Positions 25,167 to 33,480 of a DNA stretch of 34,329 nucleotides are shown here, piece after piece. The position numbers and the translations under genes were made by a program. The notes under the pieces are model-generated. The model saw only the letters and a list, made by a program, of their open reading frames with translations, was not told where the DNA came from and ran no database searches. The stretch is from positions 1 through 34,329 of the forward strand of contig VIKE01000036.1 of the NCBI GenBank assembly GCA_008080565.1, written 5' to 3'. Numbering within the stretch: position 1 is the first letter of the stretch; each line of letters begins with the position of its first letter. Source of the stretch: Rhodocyclaceae bacterium (GTDB lineage: Bacteria; Pseudomonadota; Gammaproteobacteria; Burkholderiales; Rhodocyclaceae).

Positions 25167-25958
25167 ATGCTCAAGCTCTCCCGTCTGGCCGCTCTGCTGA
25201 TCGCTGGCGCCATCGTTTCTGCCCCGGCTTTTGCTGCCGAGAAGGGCAAGGCTTTCGCCACCGTCAATGGCCAGCCGATTTCGCAAAACGTCTACAACGC
25301 CTTCGTAGACGAACAAAAGGCTCAGGGCGCCCCTGATTCCGCTGAACTGCAAAATGCCGTCAAGGAAGAACTCGTCCGCCGCGAAATCCTCGCCCAGGAA
25401 GCCAAGAAAAAGGGCCTCGACAAACCCGCCAACATCCAGGGCCAGATCGAGCTCGCCAAGCAGGCCGTGCTCATTCGCGCCTTCCTGACCGACTACGTCA
25501 AGGCTCACCCGATCAGCGATGCCCAGCTCAAGGCTGAGTACGAACTGATCAAGACCAACCTCGGCGCCACCGAATACAAGGCCCGCCACGTGCTGGTCGA
25601 GAAGGAAGACGAAGCCAAGGCGATTATCGCCAAGCTCGAAAAGGGCGAGAAGTTCTCCGAACTGGCCAAGGCTTCGAAGGATCCGGGCTCCAAGGACAAG
25701 GGCGGCGAACTCGGCTGGAGTTCCCCGAACGCCTACGTCAAGCCGTTTGGCGAGGCACTGGGCAAGCTCAAGAAGGGCGAGTACACGAAGACCCCGGTCA
25801 AGTCGGACTTCGGCTACCACGTCATCCAGCTCGACGATTCCCGTCCGATGACCCCGCCGCCGTTCGATCAGGTCAAGCCGCAATTGCAACAGCGCGCAAG
25901 CCAGCAACAGGTTGAAAACCTGGTCAAGGAGCTGCGTGGCAAGGCCAAGGTCGACTAA
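25167..25958 (+). CDS. Periplasmic peptidyl-prolyl cis-trans isomerase (parvulin/SurA-like)
   Basis: A 263-residue protein with a Sec signal peptide of about 23 residues (cleavage after APAFA). A helical SurA-N-like chaperone part follows (FATVNGQPISQNVYNAFVDE, LKEELVRREILAQ-type helices), then a parvulin domain (ARHVLVEKEDEAKAII, GGELGWSSPNAYVKPFGEAL, VKSDFGYHVIQLDD). It probably folds outer-membrane or periplasmic proteins. It has its own -10 box overlapping bolA and a strong terminator 23 bases after its stop, so it can be transcribed alone. Confidence 0.93.
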   Translation: MLKLSRLAALLIAGAIVSAPAFAAEKGKAFATVNGQPISQNVYNAFVDEQKAQGAPDSAELQNAVKEELVRREILAQEAKKKGLDKPANIQGQIELAKQAVLIRAFLTDYVKAHPISDAQLKAEYELIKTNLGATEYKARHVLVEKEDEAKAIIAKLEKGEKFSELAKASKDPGSKDKGGELGWSSPNAYVKPFGEALGKLKKGEYTKTPVKSDFGYHVIQLDDSRPMTPPPFDQVKPQLQQRASQQQVENLVKELRGKAKVD

Positions 25959-25980
25959 ACCTTCGCCGAGATGCGAGAAT

Positions 25981-26005
25981 GCCCACCCTGCGGTGGGCAT
26001 TTTTG
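25981..26005 (+). terminator. Rho-independent terminator after ppiC
   Basis: A perfect 7-bp stem GCCCACC/GGTGGGC (25981-25987 and 25992-25998) with a CTGC loop, followed by ATTTTTG. The following HDOD gene starts at 26022, so its own promoter would have to overlap the terminator or lie in the ppiC region, or some read-through must occur. Confidence 0.9.
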
Positions 26006-26021
26006 TTTGTGGGAGACGAGT

Positions 26022-27341
26022 GTGTTCAACAGTCTGAAAAAACTGTTCAGTGGCAACCCCGGGCAAACCGCCTCCTCCCGCACCGTTCCGGCGGCGCAAA
26101 CCACCGCCGCCAGCACCCAGTTTCTGCGCCGCGAAGCGGTTTTTGACCGCAACAATCGTCTTTCCGGCCACGTATTTACGCTGCAGGAATCGACGACGCT
26201 GGCCGATGCCGATGCTGTTCGCCAACGAAGTTTTGACGAAACCCTGCTCGACACACTGAACACCAGCACCGACGCCTGGAACACCAGCCTCGCCTTCATT
26301 CCGCTCAGTTCCTCCAGCCTCGACCTTGCTGCGGTCGACCGTCTCAAATCGTCAAATATCGTGCTGCTCGTCCAGTTGGCTACCGACGCCGAAGCGGACA
26401 TCGTTTGCGAGACCATCGACCGGCTGCACGAGCGCGGCATCCAGATCGGGGTTTTCCGTCAACCAAAGAACCCGGCTTTCGCCAGGGTCATCCAGCTGGC
26501 TGATTTCGCCGCGATTGATATCGGTGCCAACGAGGCCGATACCGCCCGCGATTTTTCCGCGGCGGTGCGAGCCAGCGCGGGAGAGCGTCCAAAGAGGCTA
26601 CTGGCCTGCAACGTCGAAACGCTCGACGACCTGCGCTTCTGCCAGCAGTGGCATTTCGACAATTTCCACGGAAAGTTCGCCAGTTCAGCCTCGGGTGTCC
26701 GGGCCGAGAATAGTGGCGACCCGCACAAGGCCTTGCTGCTGAACATGATGCGCCTGGTACAAGGCGATGCTGAAAACGCCGAGATTGCAGCGGCCATGAA
26801 GCAGGACCCGCTGCTCAGCTTCCGCATCCTGCGTTACCTGAATTCCCCGGCCCTCGGCCTGACCCATCGCATCGACTCGCTGGCCCAGGCGCTGGTCATT
26901 CTCGGCCGGCAACGGCTGACCCGCTGGTTATCCGTGCTGCTCTTTTCGGTACGCGACCCGCATTTCGGCGACTGGCTGCTGGTCGAGAACGCGCTGACGC
27001 GTGGCCGATTGATGGAGGTCCTTGGCGAGCAGTCGATGCCGGGCGTCGCGCATGACCCGCTGTTCCTGACTGGAATTTTTTCCTGCCTCGGCGAATTGCT
27101 GCATCGGCCGCTGGCTGAAACGCTGAACGACATGCTGTTGTCGGACGACATCAAGAACGCCCTGCTCGAACGCAGCGGCCCTTATGCCCCACTCCTGGCC
27201 GTTGCCGAGGCCAGCGAAGACTTCGACCTGCCGCGCATGAGAGAGACAGCCCTGGCCGCTGGCGTTGCCCCGGAAACGGTCAACCGCGCCCTGCTTGCCG
27301 CGACGGCCTGGGCAAGTGAAGTAACCGAATACTGGGAATAA
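26022..27341 (+). CDS. HDOD domain protein with degenerate EAL-like N-terminus
   Basis: A 439-residue protein starting at GTG 26022 with GGGAG six bases before it. The N-terminal half resembles the YuxH-type EAL fold (FLRREAVFDRNNRLSGH, HERGIQIGVFR, ADFAAIDIGA) but lacks the EAL triad and metal ligands, so it is unlikely to cut cyclic di-GMP. The C-terminal HDOD part shows NMMRLVQGDAENAEIAAAMK, DPLLSFRILRYLNSPALGL and LGRQRLTRWLSVLLFS. Such proteins act as signalling scaffolds. Near the C-terminus, ETVNRALL is encoded by ACGGTCAACCGC, an 11-base match to the repeat core but with no A tracts. Confidence 0.88.
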   Translation: MFNSLKKLFSGNPGQTASSRTVPAAQTTAASTQFLRREAVFDRNNRLSGHVFTLQESTTLADADAVRQRSFDETLLDTLNTSTDAWNTSLAFIPLSSSSLDLAAVDRLKSSNIVLLVQLATDAEADIVCETIDRLHERGIQIGVFRQPKNPAFARVIQLADFAAIDIGANEADTARDFSAAVRASAGERPKRLLACNVETLDDLRFCQQWHFDNFHGKFASSASGVRAENSGDPHKALLLNMMRLVQGDAENAEIAAAMKQDPLLSFRILRYLNSPALGLTHRIDSLAQALVILGRQRLTRWLSVLLFSVRDPHFGDWLLVENALTRGRLMEVLGEQSMPGVAHDPLFLTGIFSCLGELLHRPLAETLNDMLLSDDIKNALLERSGPYAPLLAVAEASEDFDLPRMRETALAAGVAPETVNRALLAATAWASEVTEYWE

Positions 27342-27420
27342 GCCTGGCTGGCTGACATTCGCCGGAAAAATTGATGCAGGTCGAGGCCGTAATTGGCCGG
27401 CTGTGGCTAAATCCGCTGCA

Positions 27421-28647
27421 ATGGCCATTCGTCTATTTTTCTCCGCGCTCAGCCTGATTTTCTGGCAGCCGGCCCACGCCGACCAATCCCTGCAAGCCTG
27501 GATCGATACTGCGCTACCGGGCACGATCCTGCGCCTGCCGCCCGGCACCTATCGCGGCCCGGCCAGCATCACCAAGCCGCTGACGCTGGAAGGCAACGGC
27601 AAGGTCATCGTCGATGGCGGCGGCAAGGGGACGGTGCTGACCATCAAGGCCGACCGGGTGACCGTTCGCGGCCTGACCCTGCGCGCCAGCGGCGATTCGC
27701 ACGATGCCATCGACGGCGCCATCATGGTAGCCGAAGGCAACGGCCTGCTCATCGAGCACAACGTGATCGAGGACGTGCTGTTCGGCATTTCGCTACACCG
27801 GACGACCGACAGCGTCGTCCGCCACAACCGCATCCGCTCGCGCCCGGTCAACTCGGCCGACCGTGGCGACGGCCTGCGCCTGTGGTACAGCACGGGCAAC
27901 CGCATCGAGAACAACGACATTGCGCAGATTCGCGACATCACGGTGAGCAACTCGCCGCACAACCGCTACACCGGCAACACCATCCGCGACAGCCGGCGCG
28001 CCTTCAATTTCCTTTTTTCGCACCGAAGTCTGGTTGACCGTAACGTTCTCGACAAGAACTCGACGGGCATCATCGCCCTCAACTCCGATGGCCTGATCAT
28101 CCGCAACAACCGCATCCTGCACGCCATGGATGCCTCCGGCGCCGGCATCGCGCTCAAGGAAACATCGGCGGCCCTGGTCGTCGACAACGAAATCGTGCAC
28201 TGCGCCCACGGCATCATGGCCGATTCGCCGATGGACGCCATCAATCGCATCGTTTTCATCAACAACGTCATCGCCCACAACATCACTGGCATCTATTTTT
28301 ATGGCGCCAAGGGCGGCCACATCGCCATCAACAACACCTTCCGCAGCAACCTGTGGCCCGTCACGGCCATCGGCGATGGCGACCCGATGAACGATACCTG
28401 GTGGGGCAATACCTGGGATACCTACGAAGGATTCGACCTTGATGGCGACGGCTTTGGCGACAAGCCGCACGAACTGCACGCCTACGCGGATCGCCTGTGG
28501 ATCGAAACGCCAAGCGTCACGTTCTTCCGCAACTCGCCAGTGCTTGAACTGCTCGACTTCCTCGAGCGACTGGCGCCATTCTCGGCGCCCTCCCTCATTC
28601 TGCGCGACACGGCGCCGCGCATGCAGCCGGCCAAAGCCTACAACTGA
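27421..28647 (+). CDS. nosD: NosD-like periplasmic right-handed beta-helix protein
   Basis: About 408 residues from ATG 27421 (a GTG at 27403 is also in frame). There is a signal peptide with predicted cleavage after PAHA (residue 20). Repeated short beta-helix turns rich in Asn follow (IEHNVIEDVLFGISLHRTTD, VRHNRI, IENNDI, IRNNRILHAM, FINNVIAHNITGIYFYGAKG). The late segment TWWGNTWDTYEGFDLDGDG is typical of NosD, the periplasmic protein needed to mature nitrous oxide reductase with copper. No nosZ, nosF, nosY or nosL is nearby, so this is an unlinked or paralogous copy and the exact role is uncertain. Its 3' end overlaps cysB by 10 bases. Confidence 0.78.
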   Translation: MAIRLFFSALSLIFWQPAHADQSLQAWIDTALPGTILRLPPGTYRGPASITKPLTLEGNGKVIVDGGGKGTVLTIKADRVTVRGLTLRASGDSHDAIDGAIMVAEGNGLLIEHNVIEDVLFGISLHRTTDSVVRHNRIRSRPVNSADRGDGLRLWYSTGNRIENNDIAQIRDITVSNSPHNRYTGNTIRDSRRAFNFLFSHRSLVDRNVLDKNSTGIIALNSDGLIIRNNRILHAMDASGAGIALKETSAALVVDNEIVHCAHGIMADSPMDAINRIVFINNVIAHNITGIYFYGAKGGHIAINNTFRSNLWPVTAIGDGDPMNDTWWGNTWDTYEGFDLDGDGFGDKPHELHAYADRLWIETPSVTFFRNSPVLELLDFLERLAPFSAPSLILRDTAPRMQPAKAYN

Positions 28648-29579
28648 TATTCGTCACCGCCGCCCTGCATGGCCATTTCGACCACCCGTTTCGACAAATG
28701 GGGGGCAAACAGCGAAATCAGGTCGTAGTCGTAGCGGCGCAGATAGGTGCCGCGACGCAGGGCGAGACGAGTGGTATTCGATTCGAACAGGTGGGCAGCA
28801 TCGATCGCCACCAGACCGGTATCGCGCAGGGCATCGAAAGCCAGCGCCGAAATGATGCCCAACCCGAGACCGAGGCTGACGTAGGTCTTGATCACATCGG
28901 CATCGAGGGCGGTCAGCGCCACATTCGGCTGCGCCCCGATGCGCTCGAAGGCGCGGTTGATGCGCGAACGGCCGGTAAATGCCGTGTCGTAGGTAATCAG
29001 CGGCCATTTCGCCAGTTCGTTGAGCGACAGCGGCTGCGACTTGAGAATGGGGTGGCCTTCCGGCGCGATCACGCAATGGGTCCATTGGCGCACCGGCAGC
29101 GTGATCAGCTGTGGATACTGGTCGAGAGATTCGGTGGCAATCCCGATATCGGCCGCGCCGGCGACCACCCATTCGGCGATCTGGATCGGGCTTCCCTGAT
29201 GCATTTCGAGCTTGACGTCGGGGTGCTGCGCAACGAAATCGCGGACCACCACCGGCAGGGCATAACGCGCCTGGGTGTGCGTCGCGGCCAGGATCAGCCG
29301 GCCGGAATTTCCCGTCGCGAACTCACCGCTCGCCCGTTTGAGGTTTTCCGCCTCGCGCAGGATGCGTTCGGCAATGGTCAGCACCGCCTTGCCCGGCTCG
29401 GTAACGCCGGTGAAACGTTTGCCGCTGCGCTCGAAGATGGCGATGCCGAGCTCGTCTTCGAGCAGCTTGACCTGCTTGGAGATGCCGGGCTGCGAGGTGT
29501 AGAGCGATTCGGCCGCCTCCGAGACATTGAGTCCCTGACGCTGGATTTCGACGATGTAGCGTAGCTGCTGGAGTTTCAT
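28638..29579 (-). CDS. cysB: CysB-type LysR-family transcriptional regulator
   Basis: A 313-residue LysR regulator. The N-terminal winged helix reads MKLQQLRYIVEIQRQGLNVS and TSQPGISKQVKLLEDELG. The effector domain has the CysB signature THTQARYALP and TDI-like substrate residues (ADIGIATESL, ITYDTAFTGRSRINRAFE). CysB proteins activate sulfur-assimilation genes, with N-acetylserine or O-acetylserine as inducer. It diverges from a TauE-type permease and from cysI-DUF934-cysH, which are probable targets. The divergent region is A/T-rich and holds four TAAC repeats. Confidence 0.93.
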   Translation of the reverse strand: MKLQQLRYIVEIQRQGLNVSEAAESLYTSQPGISKQVKLLEDELGIAIFERSGKRFTGVTEPGKAVLTIAERILREAENLKRASGEFATGNSGRLILAATHTQARYALPVVVRDFVAQHPDVKLEMHQGSPIQIAEWVVAGAADIGIATESLDQYPQLITLPVRQWTHCVIAPEGHPILKSQPLSLNELAKWPLITYDTAFTGRSRINRAFERIGAQPNVALTALDADVIKTYVSLGLGLGIISALAFDALRDTGLVAIDAAHLFESNTTRLALRRGTYLRRYDYDLISLFAPHLSKRVVEMAMQGGGDEYQL

Positions 29580-29652
29580 GGGGCGACTTAATAACTTAAC
29601 GATATAACAATCTAACTCAATATTCTTTTTGATTCAATTGGCCGCGGTTAAC
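29580..29652. promoter_or_regulatory. Divergent cysB / permease promoter region with TAAC repeats
   Basis: The gap is strikingly A/T-rich against its surroundings. TAAC occurs at 29592, 29597, 29605 and 29613, and TTGATTCAA forms a short palindrome at 29629-29637. Candidate -10-like runs (GATATAAC) are present in both directions. This is a plausible CysB or RNA-polymerase binding region; no exact CysB consensus can be claimed. Confidence 0.5.
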
Positions 29653-30438
29653 ATGGCTGCCATGGACTACCTCTACACCCTTTCCGGCTTTGCCGTTGGC
29701 GCCATTGTTGGCCTGACCGGCGTCGGCGGCGGCTCGCTGATGACGCCGCTGCTCGTGCTGCTGTTCGGCGTGCCACCAGCCACCGCCGTGGGCACCGACC
29801 TGCTTTATGCGGCGATGACCAAGGCTGGCGGCACCGTGGCGCACGGCAGGAAAGGCCATATCGACTGGGCCGTCACCGGTCGGCTGGCGCTCGGCAGCAT
29901 CCCGGCGGCGGCGATTACGGTCTATATCCTGTCGCAGTTGCCAAAGGGCAGCAATGTCATCGGCCAGATCATCTCGCACGGCCTCGGCTTCGCGCTCATG
30001 CTGACGGCCATCGCTATCCTGTTCGGCCGCACGCTGCGCGAGTACGCCAGCAAGCACGAAGATTCGCCGCTGCGCCAGTGTTGCCTGGGCAAGATTACGG
30101 TCGGCGTGGGCGCGATTCTCGGCGTTCTGGTCACCATTTCGTCGGTCGGCGCTGGCGCGCTTGGCGTTGCTGCGCTGTTTTTCCTCTACCCAAAACTTTC
30201 CCCGGTCCGCATTGTCGGATCGGATGTTGCCCACGCCGTGCCGCTGACGCTGGTTGCCGGCCTCGGTCACTGGATGCTCGGCGGTGTCGACTGGTCGCTG
30301 CTCGGTGCGCTGCTGCTCGGCTCGCTGCCCGGCATCTGGCTGGGCACACAGGTTTCTGCCAAGGTGCCGGAACATATCCTGCGCCGCCTTCTGGCTGCCA
30401 TGCTGGTGCTCATCGGCACCAAGCTGGTTTTTGCCTGA
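29653..30438 (+). CDS. TSUP (TauE/SafE) family permease
   Basis: About 261 residues with seven to eight hydrophobic segments. The family motif GLTGVGGGSLMTPLL lies near the N-terminus and a related repeat, GVLVTISSVGAGALGVAALF, begins the second half, as in TauE/SafE carriers. These proteins move sulfite, sulfonates or other organic anions. Position between cysB and cysI suggests sulfite or sulfate movement in assimilation. The start is uncertain: ATG 29653 and ATG 29662 are both possible, neither with a strong ribosome-binding site, and TTG 29629 is upstream. Confidence 0.88.
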   Translation: MAAMDYLYTLSGFAVGAIVGLTGVGGGSLMTPLLVLLFGVPPATAVGTDLLYAAMTKAGGTVAHGRKGHIDWAVTGRLALGSIPAAAITVYILSQLPKGSNVIGQIISHGLGFALMLTAIAILFGRTLREYASKHEDSPLRQCCLGKITVGVGAILGVLVTISSVGAGALGVAALFFLYPKLSPVRIVGSDVAHAVPLTLVAGLGHWMLGGVDWSLLGALLLGSLPGIWLGTQVSAKVPEHILRRLLAAMLVLIGTKLVFA

Positions 30439-30459
30439 CGTTTTCCCCAAGGACGTTTC

Positions 30460-32151
30460 ATGTACAAATACGATGCCATCGACCGCCAGCTCATCAACGA
30501 GCGCGTCGCTCAGTTCCGCGATCAGGTCCGCCGCTGGAAAGCCGGAGAACTGAGCGACGACGAATTCCGCCCACTGCGCCTGCAGAACGGCCTCTACATC
30601 CAGCGCCACGCGCCGATGTTCCGCATTGCCGTGCCTTACGCCATGCTGAATTCGGCCCAGTTGCGCCGCCTAGGCCAGGTCGCCAGCAAGTATGACCGCG
30701 GCTACGGCCACTTCACGACGCGCCACAATCTGCAACTGAACTGGCCAAAGATCGAGGACGTGCCGGAGATGCTGGCCGAACTGGCCGAAGTCGACATGCA
30801 TGCCATCCAGACCTCGGGCAACTGCCTGCGCAACATCACCACCGACCAGTTCGCCGGCGTTGCTGCCGACGAAGTGATCGATCCGCGCCCGCTGGCCGAA
30901 ATCCTCCGTCAATGGACGACCTTCCACCCGGAATTCGCCTTCCTGCCGCGCAAGTTCAAGATCGCCATTTCGGGAACGAAGGAAGATCGTGCCGTGACCT
31001 GGTTCCACGACATCGGCCTGCAGTTGCAGGAGCAGAACGGCGAAGTCGGCTTCCGCGTCATCGTTGGTGGCGGCCTCGGCCGGACGCCGATCCGCGGCCA
31101 GATCGTCCGCGAATTCCTGCCCTGGCAGCACATCCTGACCTATTGCGAAGCCATCCTCCGCGTCTATAACCGTCAAGGTCGCCGCGACAACGCCTACAAG
31201 GCGCGTATCAAGATTTTGGTGCAGGCGCTTGGCGTCGAAGCCTTCGCCCAGTTGGTCGAAGAAGAATGGGCGCACGGCAAGGATGGCCCGGCCACCCTGA
31301 CGCAAGCTGAATTCGATCGGGTTGCCGCCCACTTCAGCGCGCCGGCTTACGAAAAGCTGAGCGCCGACGATGCCGGCCTCAACGAAAAGCTGGCACTTGA
31401 AAAATCGTTCAAAAACTGGGTTGACCGTAGCACGCATCCGCACAAGGTGCCGGGCTACACTGCCGTCACGCTGTCGCTGAAAAAGCACGGCATCGCGCCG
31501 GGCGACATCACTTCCGAGCAGATGGCCGTCGTCGCCGACCTCGCCGACCAGTTCAGCTTCGGCGAACTACGCATTAGCCACGAGCAGAACATCATCCTCG
31601 CCGACGTCAAGCTGGCCGACCTCTACGCCGTCTGGCAAAAGGCCAAAGCGGCCGGCCTGGCGACACCGAACATCGGCCTGCTGACCGGCATCATCTGCTG
31701 CCCGGGCGGCGATTTCTGCGATCTGGCCAACGCCAAGTCGATCCCCATCGCCACCGCCATCCAGGCCCGCTTCGACGATCTCGACTACCTGTTCGACATC
31801 GGCGAGATCGACCTCAACATCTCCGGCTGCATGAACGCCTGCGGCCACCACCATGTCGGCCACATCGGCGTGCTCGGTGTGGACAAGAACAACGACGAGT
31901 TCTACCAAGTCACGCTGGGTGGCCGTCAGGGCAACGATGCCAAGCTCGGCAAGGTCATCGGCCCGTCGTTCGCGGCTGATGAAATGCCGGATGTCGTCGA
32001 CAAGATCATCAAGGTTTACATCGAAAGCCGTCACCCCGACGAGCGTTTCCTCGACACCTTCGATCGCATCGGCATCGACCCGTTCAAGAACCGCGTTTAC
32101 GAAGGCCGCGCCCACGGCAAGGCCAAGGCAGCACAAAAGGAGGCCGCATAA
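30460..32151 (+). CDS. cysI: Assimilatory sulfite reductase hemoprotein (nitrite/sulfite reductase family)
   Basis: A 563-residue sirohaem/4Fe-4S enzyme. It has the two substrate-binding halves of the family (GHFTTRHNLQLNWPKIEDV, QTSGNCLRNITTD, VIVGGGLGRTP) and the cofactor cysteines in CCPGGDFC (residues about 413-420) and GCMNACGHHHVGH (Cys457 and Cys461). It reduces sulfite to sulfide. No flavoprotein subunit cysJ is present, so ferredoxin or another donor is likely. AAGGACG precedes the ATG. Its stop overlaps the DUF934 gene by one base. The minus strand at 31399-31428 resembles the dispersed repeat with T tracts. Nitrite reduction cannot be excluded from sequence alone, but the cys neighbours favour sulfite. 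Confidence 0.93.
   Translation: MYKYDAIDRQLINERVAQFRDQVRRWKAGELSDDEFRPLRLQNGLYIQRHAPMFRIAVPYAMLNSAQLRRLGQVASKYDRGYGHFTTRHNLQLNWPKIEDVPEMLAELAEVDMHAIQTSGNCLRNITTDQFAGVAADEVIDPRPLAEILRQWTTFHPEFAFLPRKFKIAISGTKEDRAVTWFHDIGLQLQEQNGEVGFRVIVGGGLGRTPIRGQIVREFLPWQHILTYCEAILRVYNRQGRRDNAYKARIKILVQALGVEAFAQLVEEEWAHGKDGPATLTQAEFDRVAAHFSAPAYEKLSADDAGLNEKLALEKSFKNWVDRSTHPHKVPGYTAVTLSLKKHGIAPGDITSEQMAVVADLADQFSFGELRISHEQNIILADVKLADLYAVWQKAKAAGLATPNIGLLTGIICCPGGDFCDLANAKSIPIATAIQARFDDLDYLFDIGEIDLNISGCMNACGHHHVGHIGVLGVDKNNDEFYQVTLGGRQGNDAKLGKVIGPSFAADEMPDVVDKIIKVYIESRHPDERFLDTFDRIGIDPFKNRVYEGRAHGKAKAAQKEAA
31399..31428 (-). repeat. Possible degenerate repeat copy on the minus strand, inside cysI
   Basis: Read on the minus strand, ACGGTCAACC at 31428-31419 is followed by CA, then GTTTTT, GAACGA and TTTTTC. 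The core matches 10 bases, and the tracts are T instead of A but at the same spacing as in the other copies. It may be a true A/T-flexible site or chance. Confidence 0.35.
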
Positions 32152-32660
32152 TGGCGCAACTGATCAAACAAGGCACTGCTACGGTCGACACCTGGAAAAC
32201 GCTCGAAATCGCTGAAGGCGAAACGCCGGAAACGGTCGCCCTGCCGGCCGGCGACGTCATCTTCCCGGTCGCTGTCTGGCTGGCGCGCAAGGCCGAAATC
32301 ATCTCCTGCCACAAGCGCATCGGCCTGCTCATCCAGCCGGATGAGCGGGTCGAAGACATCGCAGCCGATCTCGACTACTTCATCGTCATCGCCGTCAATT
32401 TCCCGAAATTCGTCGATGGCCGCGGCTACTCGACGGCCAGCCTGCTGCGCCAGCGCTACAAGTATCAAGGCGAACTGCGCGCCGTCGGTGACGTGCTGCA
32501 CGACCAGCTGTTCTACATGCAGCGCGTCGGCTTCGACAGCTATGCGCTGAAGGATGGCAAGAACGCGATCTACGCCATCGAAGCCGGCTTCAGCACCTTC
32601 AGCGATGCTTACCAGGCCTCGACCACCCAGCCGCAACCCCACTTCCGCCGTCGCGCCTAG
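32151..32660 (+). CDS. DUF934 family protein of the sulfite-reduction operon
   Basis: A 169-residue soluble protein of the DUF934 family, commonly encoded beside cysI and cysH in proteobacteria. Visible features are VALPAGDVIFPVAVWLARK, VIAVNFPKFVDGRGYSTASL, LLRQRYKYQGELRAVGDVL and DQLFYMQRVGFDSYALKDG, all typical of the family. The function is unproven; a role in electron transfer to or assembly of CysI is guessed from the fixed linkage. It overlaps cysI by one base and lies eight bases before cysH. Confidence 0.9.
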   Translation: MAQLIKQGTATVDTWKTLEIAEGETPETVALPAGDVIFPVAVWLARKAEIISCHKRIGLLIQPDERVEDIAADLDYFIVIAVNFPKFVDGRGYSTASLLRQRYKYQGELRAVGDVLHDQLFYMQRVGFDSYALKDGKNAIYAIEAGFSTFSDAYQASTTQPQPHFRRRA

Positions 32661-32668
32661 GAACAGCC

Positions 32669-33388
32669 ATGTCCCCCAGCCTGCTCAACATCACGCCCGA
32701 ACTGACCGCCAGCGTCGCCACCAAGACCAAGGCCGTGCAAGCGCTGCTCGCCGACATCGCCGCCAACTGGTCGACCGCCGCCTTCGCCAACAGCCTGGGC
32801 GCCGAAGACATGGTGCTGACCGACCTCATCGTCAAGGCCAAGCTGCCGATTGAAATCTTCAGCCTCGACACCGGCCGCCTGCCGCTCGAAACCTACGACC
32901 TGATGGACGCCCTGCGCAAGCACTACGGCCTCAAGCTCAAAATCTACTTCCCGCAAGCCGAAGAAGTCGAAGCCTTCGTCCGTAACCACGGCATCAACGG
33001 CTTCTACGACTCCGTCACCCTGCGCAAAGCCTGCTGCCACGCCCGCAAGGTGGAACCGCTAAAACGCGCCCTGGCCGGCAAACGTGCCTGGATCACCGGC
33101 CTGCGCGCCCAGCAAGCCGCCACCCGAACCGGCCTGCCCTTCCGCGAATACGACGAAGGCAACGGCCTGGAAAAATTCAACCCGCTGTCGGACTGGAGCG
33201 AAAAGGAAGTCTGGGCCTACATCAAGCAACACGCCGTCCCCTACAACGCCCTGCACGACAAGTTCTACCCCAGCATCGGCTGCGCCCCCTGCACCCGCGC
33301 CATTTCACCGGGCGAAGACGTCCGCGCCGGACGGTGGTGGTGGGAGAATCCGGAAACCAAGGAATGCGGGTTACACGTCAAGGGATAA
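32669..33388 (+). CDS. cysH: Assimilatory APS (adenylyl-sulfate) reductase, thioredoxin-dependent
   Basis: A 239-residue protein of the CysH family that reduces activated sulfate to sulfite. It has FANSLGAEDMVL and FSLDTGRLPLETY. The cysteine pairs CC at 122-123 (KACCHARKVEPL) and Cys205/Cys208 (IGCAPCTR) form the 4Fe-4S site that marks the APS-using type rather than the PAPS-using type. The catalytic cysteine is Cys233 in KECGLH near the C-terminus. With cysI and DUF934 it forms the reductive part of sulfate assimilation. A strong terminator follows 19 bases after the stop. Confidence 0.94.
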   Translation: MSPSLLNITPELTASVATKTKAVQALLADIAANWSTAAFANSLGAEDMVLTDLIVKAKLPIEIFSLDTGRLPLETYDLMDALRKHYGLKLKIYFPQAEEVEAFVRNHGINGFYDSVTLRKACCHARKVEPLKRALAGKRAWITGLRAQQAATRTGLPFREYDEGNGLEKFNPLSDWSEKEVWAYIKQHAVPYNALHDKFYPSIGCAPCTRAISPGEDVRAGRWWWENPETKECGLHVKG

Positions 33389-33407
33389 CCCCGTTCAGGA
33401 CCACCAG

Positions 33408-33431
33408 AACCCGGCTTCGAGCCGGGTTTTT
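33408..33431 (+). terminator. Rho-independent terminator after cysH
   Basis: An 8-bp stem AACCCGGC/GCCGGGTT (33408-33415 and 33421-33428) with loop TTCGA, continuing into a T-run. It ends the permease-cysI-DUF934-cysH transcript. Confidence 0.92.
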
Positions 33432-33480
33432 ATTGGCTGACGCCGGAATGGTCGGCCGGATAGGGGATTTACGCCACAAG

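Noticed and set aside
28030..28045. GGTTGACCGT, a minus-strand match to the repeat core in the NosD-like gene
   Set aside because: Only ten core bases match, and the following tract lies at a different distance from that in all strong copies.
32169..32199. ACGGTCGACACC with GAAAAC and GAAATC in the DUF934 gene as a repeat copy
   Set aside because: Too many core changes; the resemblance is within what A/T runs after GC-rich codons give by chance.
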